From contig NZ_FXTO01000003.1 of NCBI RefSeq assembly GCF_900182725.1, positions 1 to 64,000 of the forward strand: DNA of 64,000 nucleotides. Reading direction: 5' to 3'. Made by a program: the position numbers and the translations under genes. The notes under the pieces are model-generated. The model made no database searches. It saw only the letters and a list, made by a program, of their open reading frames with translations, and was not told the origin of the DNA. Positions 27,180 through 36,292 of the stretch are shown one piece after another; within the stretch, counting starts at the first letter, position 1; every line of letters starts with the position of its first letter. This DNA comes from Thalassovita litoralis. GTDB taxonomy: Bacteria; Pseudomonadota; Alphaproteobacteria; Rhodobacterales; Rhodobacteraceae.

Positions 27180-28108
27180 TCCGCTGCCCAGCCCCCGGCT
27201 TCGGTCTGCACAAAGGCGTCAGCGCATTTTTTCGCCAAGGCCCGCACACGACCGATATACGCCTGTCGTTCCGTGACCGAGATCACCCCCCGCGCATCCA
27301 GCAGGTTGAACAGGTGGGACGCCTTGATGCACTGATCATAGGCCGGGTGCGCCATCACGATACGCTTGCCGGTTTTGGGATCGTCGTAATCCTGCGACAG
27401 GATTGCTTCGCATTCGGCCTCGGCCTCCTCGAAATGCTTTAGAAGCATGTCGGTATTGGCCACATCGAAATTCCAACGCGAATATTCCTGTTCGGTCTGG
27501 CGGAACACATCGCCATATTTCAGCGCAATCGGCGCATCCGGGTTGTTGAACGGCATATCCATCACATGATCAACACCCAGCACATACATCGCCAGACGTT
27601 CCAGACCATAGGTCAGTTCCCCCGAAACCGGGTGGCAATCATGCCCGCCGACCTGTTGGAAATAGGTGAATTGCGACACTTCCATGCCATCGCACCAGAC
27701 TTCCCAGCCCAGCCCCCACGCGCCCAGCGTGGGCGATTCCCAATCGTCCTCGACAAACCGAATGTCGTGCAGGTCCATGTCGATGCCAATCGCCTGAAGC
27801 GAACCAAGATACAGGTCTTGCAGGTTCGGCGGCGATGGTTTGATCAGCACCTGATACTGGTAATAATGCTGCAAACGGTTCGGGTTTTCGCCATAGCGCC
27901 CATCGGTCGGGCGGCGCGACGGTTGCACATAGGCCGCCGCCCACGGGCGCGATCCCAAAGACCGCAGCGTTGTGGCCGGGTGAAAGGTGCCTGCGCCCAC
28001 TTCCATGTCATAGGGTTGCATCACGGCGCAGCCCTTTTCGGCCCAGTAATTCTGAAGTCTCAGGATGATTTCCTGAAAGCTGCGCGGTTTGGTGGTCGTC
28101 TGTGCCAT
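27176..28108 (-). CDS. glyQ: Glycine-tRNA ligase alpha subunit
   Basis: 310 aa class II synthetase catalytic chain. The N-terminus [17 protein letters not shown] and the stretch [19 protein letters not shown] are family hallmarks, followed by [19 protein letters not shown]. The C-terminal motif 3 region is [16 protein letters not shown] chose ATG 28108, preceded by an AGGGGCAGGA purine stretch. It is the first gene of the glyQ-DUF6446-glyS operon and divergent from the pseudoprotease gene. Confidence 0.97.
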   Translation of the reverse strand: MAQTTTKPRSFQEIILRLQNYWAEKGCAVMQPYDMEVGAGTFHPATTLRSLGSRPWAAAYVQPSRRPTDGRYGENPNRLQHYYQYQVLIKPSPPNLQDLYLGSLQAIGIDMDLHDIRFVEDDWESPTLGAWGLGWEVWCDGMEVSQFTYFQQVGGHDCHPVSGELTYGLERLAMYVLGVDHVMDMPFNNPDAPIALKYGDVFRQTEQEYSRWNFDVANTDMLLKHFEEAEAECEAILSQDYDDPKTGKRIVMAHPAYDQCIKASHLFNLLDARGVISVTERQAYIGRVRALAKKCADAFVQTEAGGWAAE

Positions 28109-28284
28109 CAGTCCTGCCCCTGTTGGCCTTTTCAGGCCCAAGAAAAAGTCCCGCCTTACCTACGTCCAAGGGCCAGCAGGGTCAATTGCGCCTTAGCGCA
28201 TTATTTGGGTGCGTCTAACGTGCGATTTGATAAAACCGTTGAACAAAGAGGAAGAACAGAACAGGGCAAGGACCTTTTGACATT

Positions 28285-30060
28285 ATGCTGAGATTAGTGA
28301 CCGCCGCTCTATTTTTCGTGGTGATGGCCACCAAAAGTCTTTTTGCGCAAGACGATACCGTTTGGGTGCAGATCGAAGCCCAACCCACGCTGGCACAAGC
28401 GCTGGACCGGGCGCGCGACTATTCCGGGGATTTACAGGACGTGAACGGCTTTTCCGTGCGCGGTGGCTGGTACGCCATCGTGTTGGGGCCGTATCTGCGT
28501 GATGACGCCGAACAGGTGTTGCGCGTCTACCGCGCCGAGGGACGCATCCCCCGCGATAGCTTCATCGCCTATAGCGCCAATTTCGACAGCCAGTATTGGC
28601 CCGTCGGCAGCGCCGGGCTGACCGATCCGGCCACCGCTCCCGCCGATACCGTCGCGGGCGACGCAACCACCGACACCGCAACACCCCAGCCGGAACAGCA
28701 GCCCGAAGCGGTGGCCGAACCGGACATCCGCCAGCCGGACGAAACCCTGCGCGAAGCCCGCGCCAGCGAAGCCGCCCTGACCCGCGAGGAACGGATGGAC
28801 CTGCAACGCCTGCTGCAATGGGCGGGGTTTTATAACGCGTCCATTGATGGTGCATTCGGGCGCGGAACGCGTGCATCTATGGCGGCATGGCAGGACGCCA
28901 ACAACCACGAACCCACAGGCGTTCTGACCACCGGGCAGCGGGCCGAATTGTTGGCGCAGTATAATGCCATTCTGAACGGTCTGGACCTGCGCCGGGTCAC
29001 GGATTCCCGTAGCGGGATTGACATGAAACTGCCGATGGGTGCCGTGAAATTCGACAGCTACGAAGCCCCCTTTGCGCATTACGCCGCCACTGGCAGCGTG
29101 CCGCACGCGCGGGTTTTGCTGATCTCGCAAGAGGGCGACCGCAACACGTTGTATGGCCTGTATGACATCATGCAAACGCTGGAAATCGTGCCGTTGAACG
29201 GGCCGCGCAAGCTGGATGGCGATTCCTTCACGCTGGTGGGTGAAAACGCGCAATTCGTTTCACATACCCAAGCCACGCTGAAAGACGGGCAAATCAAGGG
29301 CTTTACCCTGATCTGGCCAACTGGCGACGAAACCCGCCGCAGCCGCCTGCTGGGCGAAATGCAAGACAGCTTTGCCCGGATTGACGGGGTACTGGACCCC
29401 GCCGCAGGCAGCAATCTGGAACAGCGGGTCGATCTGGTATCGGGTCTGGACGTGCGGCAACCAAAACTGAACCGCTCGGGCTTTTATGTCGATGACAAAG
29501 GCACGGTCGTGACCACCGCCGATGCCGTGGCCGCCTGTTCGCGGATCACGCTGGATGGTGAAAACGACGCCCGCGTTCTGGGCAGCGATGCCGCGCTTGG
29601 CGTTGCAGTGCTGCGCCCGGTGCAGGCCTTGGCCCCGGCCACCGTGGCCCGGTTCCAGACCGCCGTGCCGCGCCTGCAATCGGAAATCGCGGTGGCGGGC
29701 TATTCCTTTGGCGGGGTGCTGGATGCACCGACGCTGACCTTTGGCACGCTGGCCGATTTACGCGGCTTGCAGGGACAGGAAAATCTGGACCGTCTGGCGC
29801 TGGCCGCAATGCCCGGTGATGCGGGCGGGCCGGTCTTTGATACCGGCGGCGAGGTGCTGGGCATGTTGCTGCCCCGCGTCGATGGCGCCCAGAAACTGCC
29901 CGAAGATGTCAGTTTTGCGCTGGATGGGACTGAAATTCGCAAGCTGCTGGCCAGCCTGAATATCACCCCCAGCGAAATCGGCCAGATCACCAACATGCCC
30001 CCCGAGGACATGACGATCCGCGCCGCGGGCATGACGGTTCTGGTAAGCTGCTGGGAATGA
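28285..30060 (+). CDS. Secreted peptidoglycan-binding, trypsin-like pseudoprotease
   Basis: 591 aa. A signal peptide covers residues 1-21. Residues 25-100 resemble a SPOR-type domain (VWVQIEAQPTL, GGWYAIVLGPY). A Pro/Ala/Glu-rich linker leads to a PG_binding_1 domain at about 172-230 (LQRLLQWAGFYNASIDGAFG). A region of unclear fold is followed by a trypsin-like domain from about 395. There the usual catalytic His is Asp413 (TTADAV), the nucleophile Ser is Ala513 (GDAGGPVF), and only an Asp (435) remains, so it is probably inactive as a protease. It is likely a periplasmic cell-wall-associated binding protein. An intrinsic terminator follows. Confidence 0.8.
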   Translation: MLRLVTAALFFVVMATKSLFAQDDTVWVQIEAQPTLAQALDRARDYSGDLQDVNGFSVRGGWYAIVLGPYLRDDAEQVLRVYRAEGRIPRDSFIAYSANFDSQYWPVGSAGLTDPATAPADTVAGDATTDTATPQPEQQPEAVAEPDIRQPDETLREARASEAALTREERMDLQRLLQWAGFYNASIDGAFGRGTRASMAAWQDANNHEPTGVLTTGQRAELLAQYNAILNGLDLRRVTDSRSGIDMKLPMGAVKFDSYEAPFAHYAATGSVPHARVLLISQEGDRNTLYGLYDIMQTLEIVPLNGPRKLDGDSFTLVGENAQFVSHTQATLKDGQIKGFTLIWPTGDETRRSRLLGEMQDSFARIDGVLDPAAGSNLEQRVDLVSGLDVRQPKLNRSGFYVDDKGTVVTTADAVAACSRITLDGENDARVLGSDAALGVAVLRPVQALAPATVARFQTAVPRLQSEIAVAGYSFGGVLDAPTLTFGTLADLRGLQGQENLDRLALAAMPGDAGGPVFDTGGEVLGMLLPRVDGAQKLPEDVSFALDGTEIRKLLASLNITPSEIGQITNMPPEDMTIRAAGMTVLVSCWE

Positions 30061-30093
30061 TCGCCCCCGCCCCGGCGGGAACTGAAAAGCACG

Positions 30094-30124
30094 AAAGGCG
30101 CGGTTCGCTACCGCGCCTTTTTCT
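30094..30124 (+). terminator. Intrinsic terminator after pseudoprotease gene
   Basis: Stem AAAGGCGCGGT / ACCGCGCCTTT with a 5-base loop and a following TTTTTC run. It may also serve trkH on the other strand. Confidence 0.87.
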
Positions 30125-30163
30125 TTGTCCGCTTTCTTGGTCTGCGCCCTTGGCCCGACCAGA

Positions 30164-31612
30164 TCAGGCCCGCCAGAAATTCACCGTCAGGATCGCGTAA
30201 ACCACCAGCAATTCCAGCCGCCCGATCAGCATCCCCAGCGACAAAAGCCATTTGGCCGTATCATTCAGCCCGCTGAAATTCCCAGCCGGGCCAATCTGAT
30301 CCCCCAGCCCCGGCCCGATATTCGCCAGCGCCGCCGCCGCGCCGGAAACCGCAGTGATGAAATCCAGCCCTGTCATTCCCAGCGCCACGGACAACACGCC
30401 CAGCGTCACGATAAAGAACACAAAAAACGACATGACAGAATTCAGAACATCATCGTCGATCTTACGGCCTTCGTAGCGGGGGACAAAAATCCCGTGCGGC
30501 GATTGCGTCTTGCGCAGTTGCGACCGGATCGACGCGAACAGGATTTGATAGCGAAAGATTTTCACCGAACAGGCCGTCGATCCCGCGCAGCCCCCAATCA
30601 GCCCGATAAAGAAAAACAGCGCCACCAGAAAATGCCCCCAAGCCATGTAATCCACGCTGGCATAACCCGTGCCTGAAATGATCGAGGTGATGTTAAACAA
30701 CGCCTCTCGGACCGCCTGTTCCCAGTGGTGCGGAAAGATCGAGGTCAGCACGACACTGGTGATCACCACCAAAACCGTGATCGTGATCAGGAACCCGTGA
30801 ACCTGCTTGTCGCGCCACAGCGCCGTGCGGTGCCCGTTCACCATCTGCACGTACCGCACAAAAGGCAGCGCCGCCAGGATCATGAACAGCGACGCCACAT
30901 ATTCCAACGGCCCGGAAAACGCACCGAAAGACGCGTCATAGGTGGAAAACCCGCCGGTGGAAATGGTGGTCAGGGCGTGAACCGTGGCCTCGAACGCCTC
31001 CATCCCCAGCGCCATGTAGGCCAGCAAGCACACCAGCGTCAGCGCCACATAGATGACCGAGATTTGCGAGGCAATTTCAGTGGCACGGGGCAGGATTTTT
31101 CCCAATGTGTCGAAACTTTCAGACCGGAAAATCTGCATCCCGCCGACCCGTAATTCCGGCAGAAACACCATCGCCACCACGATGATCCCGATGCCGCCCA
31201 GCCATTGTAGAATGCCACGCCACAGCAACAGCCCCTTGGGCAAATCGTCCAGCCCGGAAAACACCGTAGCCCCGGTGGTTGTCAGCCCCGACATGGATTC
31301 GAACACGGCATCGACCAGTCGCGCCTCGGTCGCGCCGAAAACAAAGGGCAAGGCGCCGAAAAGCGGCAGCGCCACCCAGACGCCCGTGGTCAGCAAAAAT
31401 GTCTGCTGGATGGTCAGATGATCCTGATTGCCATTCTGGCACGCCAGTGCAATCAGCCCCCCGGTGACAAAGGTAATCACCGCGCTTTCCATGAAAACGA
31501 CCCATTCGCCCCGCCCTTCGGCCAGATCCACCATCATGGGGGGGATCATGGTCAGCCCAAGACAGGCCAGCAACAGGCCAACGACATATCCAACAGGACG
31601 AAGATCAAACAT
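30164..31612 (-). CDS. trkH: TrkH-family potassium uptake protein
   Basis: 482 aa, ion-conducting subunit of a Trk/Ktr K+ transporter in the inner membrane. Four pore-loop repeats are visible, with filter-like glycines in SGLTTTGATVFSGLD, TISTGGFSTYDASF, ISGTGYASVDY and GLGDQIGPAGNF. I chose the internal ATG 31612 (MFDLRPVGYVVG), the usual family start; an in-frame ATG at 31657 is also possible. trkA, the NAD-binding partner, is not in the window. Confidence 0.93.
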   Translation of the reverse strand: MFDLRPVGYVVGLLLACLGLTMIPPMMVDLAEGRGEWVVFMESAVITFVTGGLIALACQNGNQDHLTIQQTFLLTTGVWVALPLFGALPFVFGATEARLVDAVFESMSGLTTTGATVFSGLDDLPKGLLLWRGILQWLGGIGIIVVAMVFLPELRVGGMQIFRSESFDTLGKILPRATEIASQISVIYVALTLVCLLAYMALGMEAFEATVHALTTISTGGFSTYDASFGAFSGPLEYVASLFMILAALPFVRYVQMVNGHRTALWRDKQVHGFLITITVLVVITSVVLTSIFPHHWEQAVREALFNITSIISGTGYASVDYMAWGHFLVALFFFIGLIGGCAGSTACSVKIFRYQILFASIRSQLRKTQSPHGIFVPRYEGRKIDDDVLNSVMSFFVFFIVTLGVLSVALGMTGLDFITAVSGAAAALANIGPGLGDQIGPAGNFSGLNDTAKWLLSLGMLIGRLELLVVYAILTVNFWRA

Positions 31613-31671
31613 CTGCCGAGGCTTGTCTGTCCCCGTGTGAACTGTCAAGTCATCCAATCAAAACGCAAAAA

Positions 31672-31706
31672 GAAACCCGCGCCGGATTGGAACGGCGCGG
31701 GTTTTC
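31672..31706 (-). terminator. Intrinsic terminator of the DUF1127 gene
   Basis: Stem AAACCCGCGCC / GGCGCGGGTTT with a 10-base loop. On the reverse strand it is followed by CTTTTT. It separates the DUF1127 gene from trkH. Confidence 0.82.
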
Positions 31707-31739
31707 TGGACCACGGATCACGCAGCAGCGGCGCGACGA

Positions 31740-31967
31740 TCAGACGTAGAACAGATCACGGAAAACGTAGCGCGGAATGTCGTCACGGGTCAGGCCCATC
31801 TTTGCCAGTTCCTCGTCCGATTTCGCATTCAGTGCGTGAACCTGATCAGCACGCGAGCGATATTCCGTATAGGCATTGATGCCCTGCCCGATGCTGGTAA
31901 AGAATGCGTCCACACGCGCGCGCAGACCTTTTTTCGCGAAGATGATGTTCGTTGCCGATGCAGCCAT
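31740..31967 (-). CDS. DUF1127 small protein
   Basis: 75 aa. The C-terminal half has the DUF1127 pattern of an arginine-rich helix plus KSDEELAKMGLTRDDIPRYV. Small DUF1127 proteins in alphaproteobacteria have been linked to phosphate, carbon and RNA turnover, acting through RNA or protein contacts; the role of this one is not known. It is monocistronic with its own terminator. A GGTTTCC stretch precedes the ATG. Confidence 0.87.
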   Translation of the reverse strand: MAASATNIIFAKKGLRARVDAFFTSIGQGINAYTEYRSRADQVHALNAKSDEELAKMGLTRDDIPRYVFRDLFYV

Positions 31968-32093
31968 TTTGGAAACCTCTGGGCTTAGCGTTGGTTCCTT
32001 CCCTGCTTTTGAAAATAGGTCAGTCCCGTTGACTTTACCAATGCGGATTCGACATGCCCGACCTGCATTTGCTGCATTGCAGCATAAGCGCCC

Positions 32094-32435
32094 TTATTGG
32101 ATCGGCTTCTGATCCGGCATCGTGGGGGGCGTCGCAGGTTCGCGGTAGCGTTTTTCCTCTGGCTCGGGCGGCGCAACATCTGCCTTGGCGGTCGTGGTTT
32201 TCGACACGGTCGCTTTTGCCGCCCGCGCCTTGGCCGATGTCGCTGCTGCGCGGGGCTTTGCTGCGGGTTTCGGGGTTTCCGCCTGTTGCGCAGCATCATG
32301 GGTCAGCGCCACAGGGTTTGCCGTTGCGGCCACATGGGTGAACAGCTTTAGCGCATTCATCTGCGTTTCCCATGTAAAGATGGCCATGCGAAACATCGAA
32401 ATCGACAACTTATAGGGATTCAAGACGTGGATCAT
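32094..32435 (-). CDS. Hypothetical protein with Ala/Pro/Lys-rich tail
   Basis: 113 aa. Residues 1-35 (IHVLNPYKLSISMFRMAIFT) form a helix of moderate hydrophobicity. From about 45 on the chain is low-complexity, rich in Ala, Lys, Thr and Pro (KPRAAATSAKARAAKAT), and ends in an acidic-proline stretch. The pattern recalls phasin-like or nucleoid-binding tails, but I cannot assign a family. The ATG has AAAGGAA 5 bases upstream. The 217 bases before it, up to folE2, hold nothing I recognise. Confidence 0.6.
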   Translation of the reverse strand: MIHVLNPYKLSISMFRMAIFTWETQMNALKLFTHVAATANPVALTHDAAQQAETPKPAAKPRAAATSAKARAAKATVSKTTTAKADVAPPEPEEKRYREPATPPTMPDQKPIQ

Positions 32436-32652
32436 CTGGCATTCCTTTCGTTTGTATCCGCGCCCAGCCTGACGAAAGAACGTAACCATTCCACGACAGC
32501 AGACGCGGGAAACATCCTGCCACTGCCCCGCATATGTACCGAATCTTTCTGTAACGCCGCGGGCAGCGCCCCCTGCCCCCGCACGCAAAACAGGCACCCC
32601 TGACAAAATTCGCCGGTGGCCTGCATAATTTCGCGTCAAAATTGACCTATGG

Positions 32653-33756
32653 TCAGCCTACATGGAACAGCGTGGTAAACAGGCGCGGGTCGATGCTTTC
32701 GCTGGCAAACGTATCGCCTTCGACCAGAATACTGACAGCATCATGGCTGTGCAGGCTTTCCTGATGGCTGGCAACCACGCGGAAATCACCCACGCGCGGA
32801 TCATTTTGCAACTGCGCACAAAACAGCCGCGCCGCATCTTCGACAAAGATCGGATTGGCCGCGTTCAATTCAGCGAACGCCTGTTCATCTTCGCGTTTGA
32901 CCATCACCTGCGTTTCGGTCGGCACAGCCGCGCGAGCCATATCAATCACGTCTTCAAACCACAGACAGTCACCGCCCGGCGCTGACACCAGCGAAATCCG
33001 CGCAACGGATCGCTGCGAATGCGGCGTCGCCAATTGCCCCCGCGTCATCCGGGCGTGTTCGCTCAGTTCCAGCGAACAGGGGCAGGTTGACGAATAGACA
33101 TAATCCAGATGCACGATCTTTTTACGCTGACCGGCGCTTTCCACCAGTTCCAGCGCAATGTCGTAATATTGATAGCCCATCAACCCAGACCGCAGGCTTT
33201 CCACCTTGGCCGGATAGGAAAACCGCATCTGAATCCGGGCGTCGAAACTTTCCAGATCGGATTTGTAATCCTCCAGCGCCGCCTCGATCACCTCGAAGCT
33301 AAAGGTCTTTTCGGCGTGTTTATAAAAGGACCGCATGATCCGGGACATGTTAATGCCCTTTTTTTCCGCCTCCAGACTGACGGTGCCGGTCACGCTGGTT
33401 TCCAGCGTTAAATCGCCATCATTGCGGGTATGGAACCGGACCGGCAGGCGGAAATTGGAAATCCCCACATGCTGAATTTGCCGTTTCGCGCCCTTGATCA
33501 GGCTGGCAGGCCCGTTTTGCAGATCGGGCAATCCGGCCTTATAGGCGGCATCGACAGTGAAATCCTGCGGATATTCGCGCGACAAATCGGGATAGTCAGG
33601 CGCATTGGTCCCGCGCAACAGCCGCGCCAGCGCCGGGTCCAGCGCCGCCAGTTCCTCGGACGAGGCCCCCCCCGCCCATTCGCGCAACCGCGCCAAGGCC
33701 TGCACGGCGTCATCACGACTATAGGCGCGGTCGATTTCCGGCGTATGAACAGTCAT
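32653..33756 (-). CDS. folE2: GTP cyclohydrolase I type B (FolE2)
   Basis: 367 aa. It converts GTP to dihydroneopterin triphosphate for folate (and queuosine). Typical FolE2 features are VGISNFRLPVRF, the catalytic/metal loop STCPCSLELSEH near residue 225, and HSQRSVARI. It is longer than most bacterial FolE2 proteins (about 260-300 aa) because of an N-terminal 75-residue part (YSRDDAVQALARLREWAG onward), as in other Rhodobacterales. Family members are often induced when zinc is low; I saw no clear Zur box. Confidence 0.94.
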   Translation of the reverse strand: MTVHTPEIDRAYSRDDAVQALARLREWAGGASSEELAALDPALARLLRGTNAPDYPDLSREYPQDFTVDAAYKAGLPDLQNGPASLIKGAKRQIQHVGISNFRLPVRFHTRNDGDLTLETSVTGTVSLEAEKKGINMSRIMRSFYKHAEKTFSFEVIEAALEDYKSDLESFDARIQMRFSYPAKVESLRSGLMGYQYYDIALELVESAGQRKKIVHLDYVYSSTCPCSLELSEHARMTRGQLATPHSQRSVARISLVSAPGGDCLWFEDVIDMARAAVPTETQVMVKREDEQAFAELNAANPIFVEDAARLFCAQLQNDPRVGDFRVVASHQESLHSHDAVSILVEGDTFASESIDPRLFTTLFHVG

Positions 33757-33896
33757 GGTGAACCTTTCTTAGCTGCGTCCTGAACCCATAACTTAGGGGC
33801 TGTTGTCCGCGTTTCCAATTCCGAATGAACAGAACAAGGAAACGACAGACAACCGATCAGCCCCCGGTTATTGCGGTCAGTTATTCCGGCAACGGC

Positions 33897-35078
33897 CTAG
33901 GCTTGTTCCAGCGCCGCCAAAAGATCCGCCACCAGATCGGCGGCATCCTCCAGCCCGACCGAAAAACGGATCAGCCCCGGCGTAATCCCCAGTTCCACTT
34001 TCTGCTCGGCAGGCAAGCGTTGGTGGGTCGTGGTGGCCGGATGGGTCGCAATGGATTTGGCATCGCCCAGATTGTTGGAAATCACCGCGATTTCCAGCGC
34101 ATTCAGGAACCGGAACGCCGCCTCTTGCCCGCCTTTGATGTCAAAGGACACGACCGTGCCGCCCATCCCGGCCATGTCAGCCGCCAGCGCGTGCTGTGCA
34201 TGGCTGGGGTGGCCCGGATAGATCACCCGCGCCAGTTTCGGATGGCCCTGCAACGCATCGGCAATCTTCAGCGCGCTTTCCGCCTGCGCCCGCACGCGCA
34301 AATCAATGGTTTCCAACCCCTTCAGCATAATCCACGCGGTAAAGGGGCTCATCGCGGCGCCGGTATGTTTCATATAGGGTTCAACAGTGCCGCGAATGAA
34401 TTCCCGCGTCCCAAGGATCACACCGCCCAAGGCACGCCCCTGCCCGTCAATATGTTTGGTGGCTGAATAGATCACCACATCCACGCCCTGTTCAATCGCC
34501 TTGGAAAACACCGGGGTGGAAAACACATTATCCACCACCACCAACGCGCCAACGGCATGGGCGATTTCAGCGACTGCGGGGATATCAATAACCTCCAGCG
34601 TCGGGTTCGAGATCGATTCAAAGAACACCAGCTTGGTATCGGCCCGCACCGCCGCGCGCCACGCGTCCAGATCGACACCGTCCACCAACGTCACCTCGAC
34701 CCCGAACCGGGCCAGAATGTCCTCAAGGATATACAGGCTTGACCCGAACAAGGACCGCGCGGCGACCACATGATCGCCCGCCTTCAGCATCGACACCAAC
34801 GCCCCGTTGACCGCCGCCATACCGCTGGCCGTGGCAAAGGCATCTTCGGCCCCTTCCAACAGCGCAATGCGGTCTTCGAACATCGCCACGGTCGGATTGC
34901 CATAACGGGCATAGATAAATTCATCCGGGCCGGTTTTCAGAAACCGTGCCTCGGCCTGTTCGGCGGTGTCGTAAACGAACCCCTGCGTCAGGAAAATCGC
35001 TTCGCTCACCTCGTTATACTGCGAGCGGCGCACCCCGCCATGCACCAGCTTGGTCCGTTTGTTCCAGTCTTTGCTCAT
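33897..35078 (-). CDS. metZ: O-succinylhomoserine sulfhydrylase
   Basis: 393 aa, Cys/Met-metabolism PLP enzyme. It makes homocysteine from O-succinylhomoserine and sulfide. The PLP lysine is Lys208 in YSATKHIDGQGR, the substrate loop YARYGNPTVAMFE is near residue 55, and the C-terminal ATHPATTTHQRL is the family motif. The N-terminus SKDWNKRTKLVHGG is typical of the alphaproteobacterial MetZ branch. AGGAATG precedes the ATG. A SAM-II riboswitch and an intrinsic terminator in the leader give feedback control by S-adenosylmethionine. Confidence 0.94.
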   Translation of the reverse strand: MSKDWNKRTKLVHGGVRRSQYNEVSEAIFLTQGFVYDTAEQAEARFLKTGPDEFIYARYGNPTVAMFEDRIALLEGAEDAFATASGMAAVNGALVSMLKAGDHVVAARSLFGSSLYILEDILARFGVEVTLVDGVDLDAWRAAVRADTKLVFFESISNPTLEVIDIPAVAEIAHAVGALVVVDNVFSTPVFSKAIEQGVDVVIYSATKHIDGQGRALGGVILGTREFIRGTVEPYMKHTGAAMSPFTAWIMLKGLETIDLRVRAQAESALKIADALQGHPKLARVIYPGHPSHAQHALAADMAGMGGTVVSFDIKGGQEAAFRFLNALEIAVISNNLGDAKSIATHPATTTHQRLPAEQKVELGITPGLIRFSVGLEDAADLVADLLAALEQA

Positions 35079-35107
35079 CTGTCATTCCTCCGGCCCTGAC
35101 GGCCAAT

Positions 35108-35142
35108 AAAAAAGCCCCGAACGCGGCCAAGCGAAAGGGGCT
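35108..35142 (-). terminator. Attenuator terminator in metZ leader
   Basis: On the reverse strand AGCCCC and GGGGCT bracket an inner CGC/GCG stem and are followed by a run of six T. It lies directly downstream of the SAM-II aptamer and 30 bases before the metZ start. Confidence 0.82.
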
Positions 35143-35151
35143 CTCTCATCC

Positions 35152-35212
35152 TGACCTTTTAGCGGGATGTTTAACGTGGCCCGCAATCCGGTAACAAATC
35201 GCCACGCCCGAC
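35152..35212 (-). promoter_or_regulatory. SAM-II riboswitch
   Basis: The reverse strand reads GCGTGGCGATTTGTTACCGG, then ATTGCGGGCCACGT, then TAAACATCCCGCTAAAAGG. P1 is ACGTGG pairing GCGTGG/CCACGT. The conserved CGATTT loop and GCTAAAAGG tail are present. GCGGG pairs with CCCGC as the H-type pseudoknot. This matches the SAM-II (metA-type) consensus known from alphaproteobacterial met genes. SAM binding should lower metZ expression. Confidence 0.9.
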
Positions 35213-35308
35213 CTCTACGCCCCTGCACTGCACAGGTCAACTGTCACGTAGCTGTAACAGCGTTTTCACGCCTGTTTTGCAGGCTTGCCCTACCACAAGG
35301 ACAGAACG

Positions 35309-36265
35309 ATGCAGAGGGTCAGGGGAATGACGCTGCTACGGATCAATGCAACAAAACACGGGCTGGAACGGCATAACAGCACGGCACCGCTGTTGCCCTG
35401 CCTGCGCCAACACTTGCAGCGGCAACCGCCAACGAGGCCTGTTGTAATCATGACCCACGGATTTCGTTTTGCGCCGGGGGCCGGGGCGGATTGCCCGCAT
35501 AACCATATCCTGTCCCTGAATAAGCACCCCATTCACCCCAAGGCGCTTAGCTGGCCCTGTGCCTTGGGGCTGACCACAGATAGCGCTGCACCGGGGCTGG
35601 GCATTGCCTTTGGCTGGCCTGCACTGGGATCACTGTGGCAGGCCCATACACAGGCCAAACAGGCGGGGATGATGCTGGCCGCGCTTATCACGCAAATCCA
35701 CGCGCTAACCCCGCAGCGGCCCATTCACCTGATGGGGCATTCTTTGGGCGCACGCGTGATCCTGACCGCCCTGCCCCATGCACCAACCGGCAGCGTTCAC
35801 CGCCTGTTGTTACTGGCCCCGGCCGAATACCAAAGCACGACGCGCGCCGCACTGACCAGCCCCGCCGGGCGTCAGGCCGAAGCGTTCATGATCACCAGCG
35901 GGGAAAATGCCCTTTTTGATGTTGCGCTGGAACGGCTGATTGCCCCGCCTTGCGCCAAAGACCGGGTTATCGGGCTGTCGGCCCCGGACCTGCCGAACCT
36001 GACCACATTGCGACTGGATTGCCCCGCAACATTGGCAGCACTCGCCAAGTGCGACCTGCGGATCGCGCCGCGCCAGAAAGGGATCTGCCATTGGTCTGTC
36101 TACCTGCGTCCCGGCGTTTTCGACCTTTATCGCGCCCTGCTGTGGCATCCACAGCATCCCACATTGGCGGCGCTGCGGCTGCCCGTGAAATCCCACAGCC
36201 CCGCATTCCGGCCACGCGTCCCCGCATTCCAGCCCTTGTCTTTGTTCAGAAAAGCCCCATCATGA
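35309..36265 (+). CDS. Alpha/beta hydrolase-fold protein
   Basis: 318 aa. The nucleophile elbow GHSLGARVILT is near residue 150, after MTHGFRFAPG (oxyanion-hole side) and the helix HTQAKQAGMMLAALI. A probable acid/His pair lies further on (HWSVYLRPG), but I cannot fix it. It resembles DUF900-like or esterase-type hydrolases; the substrate is unknown. I chose ATG 35309 with AAGGA 7 bases upstream; an upstream TTG at 35285 is less likely. It is divergent from the metZ riboswitch promoter and ends 28 bases before the GST gene. Confidence 0.75.
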   Translation: MQRVRGMTLLRINATKHGLERHNSTAPLLPCLRQHLQRQPPTRPVVIMTHGFRFAPGAGADCPHNHILSLNKHPIHPKALSWPCALGLTTDSAAPGLGIAFGWPALGSLWQAHTQAKQAGMMLAALITQIHALTPQRPIHLMGHSLGARVILTALPHAPTGSVHRLLLLAPAEYQSTTRAALTSPAGRQAEAFMITSGENALFDVALERLIAPPCAKDRVIGLSAPDLPNLTTLRLDCPATLAALAKCDLRIAPRQKGICHWSVYLRPGVFDLYRALLWHPQHPTLAALRLPVKSHSPAFRPRVPAFQPLSLFRKAPS

Positions 36266-36292
36266 CGCTCCCAACCCAAAGGGACGCGAGAC

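Noticed and set aside
31968-32000. EcfG-like GGAAC-N17-GTT promoter before the DUF1127 gene
   Set aside because: The -10 part would lie within about 10 bases of the ATG, leaving no leader. Probably chance.
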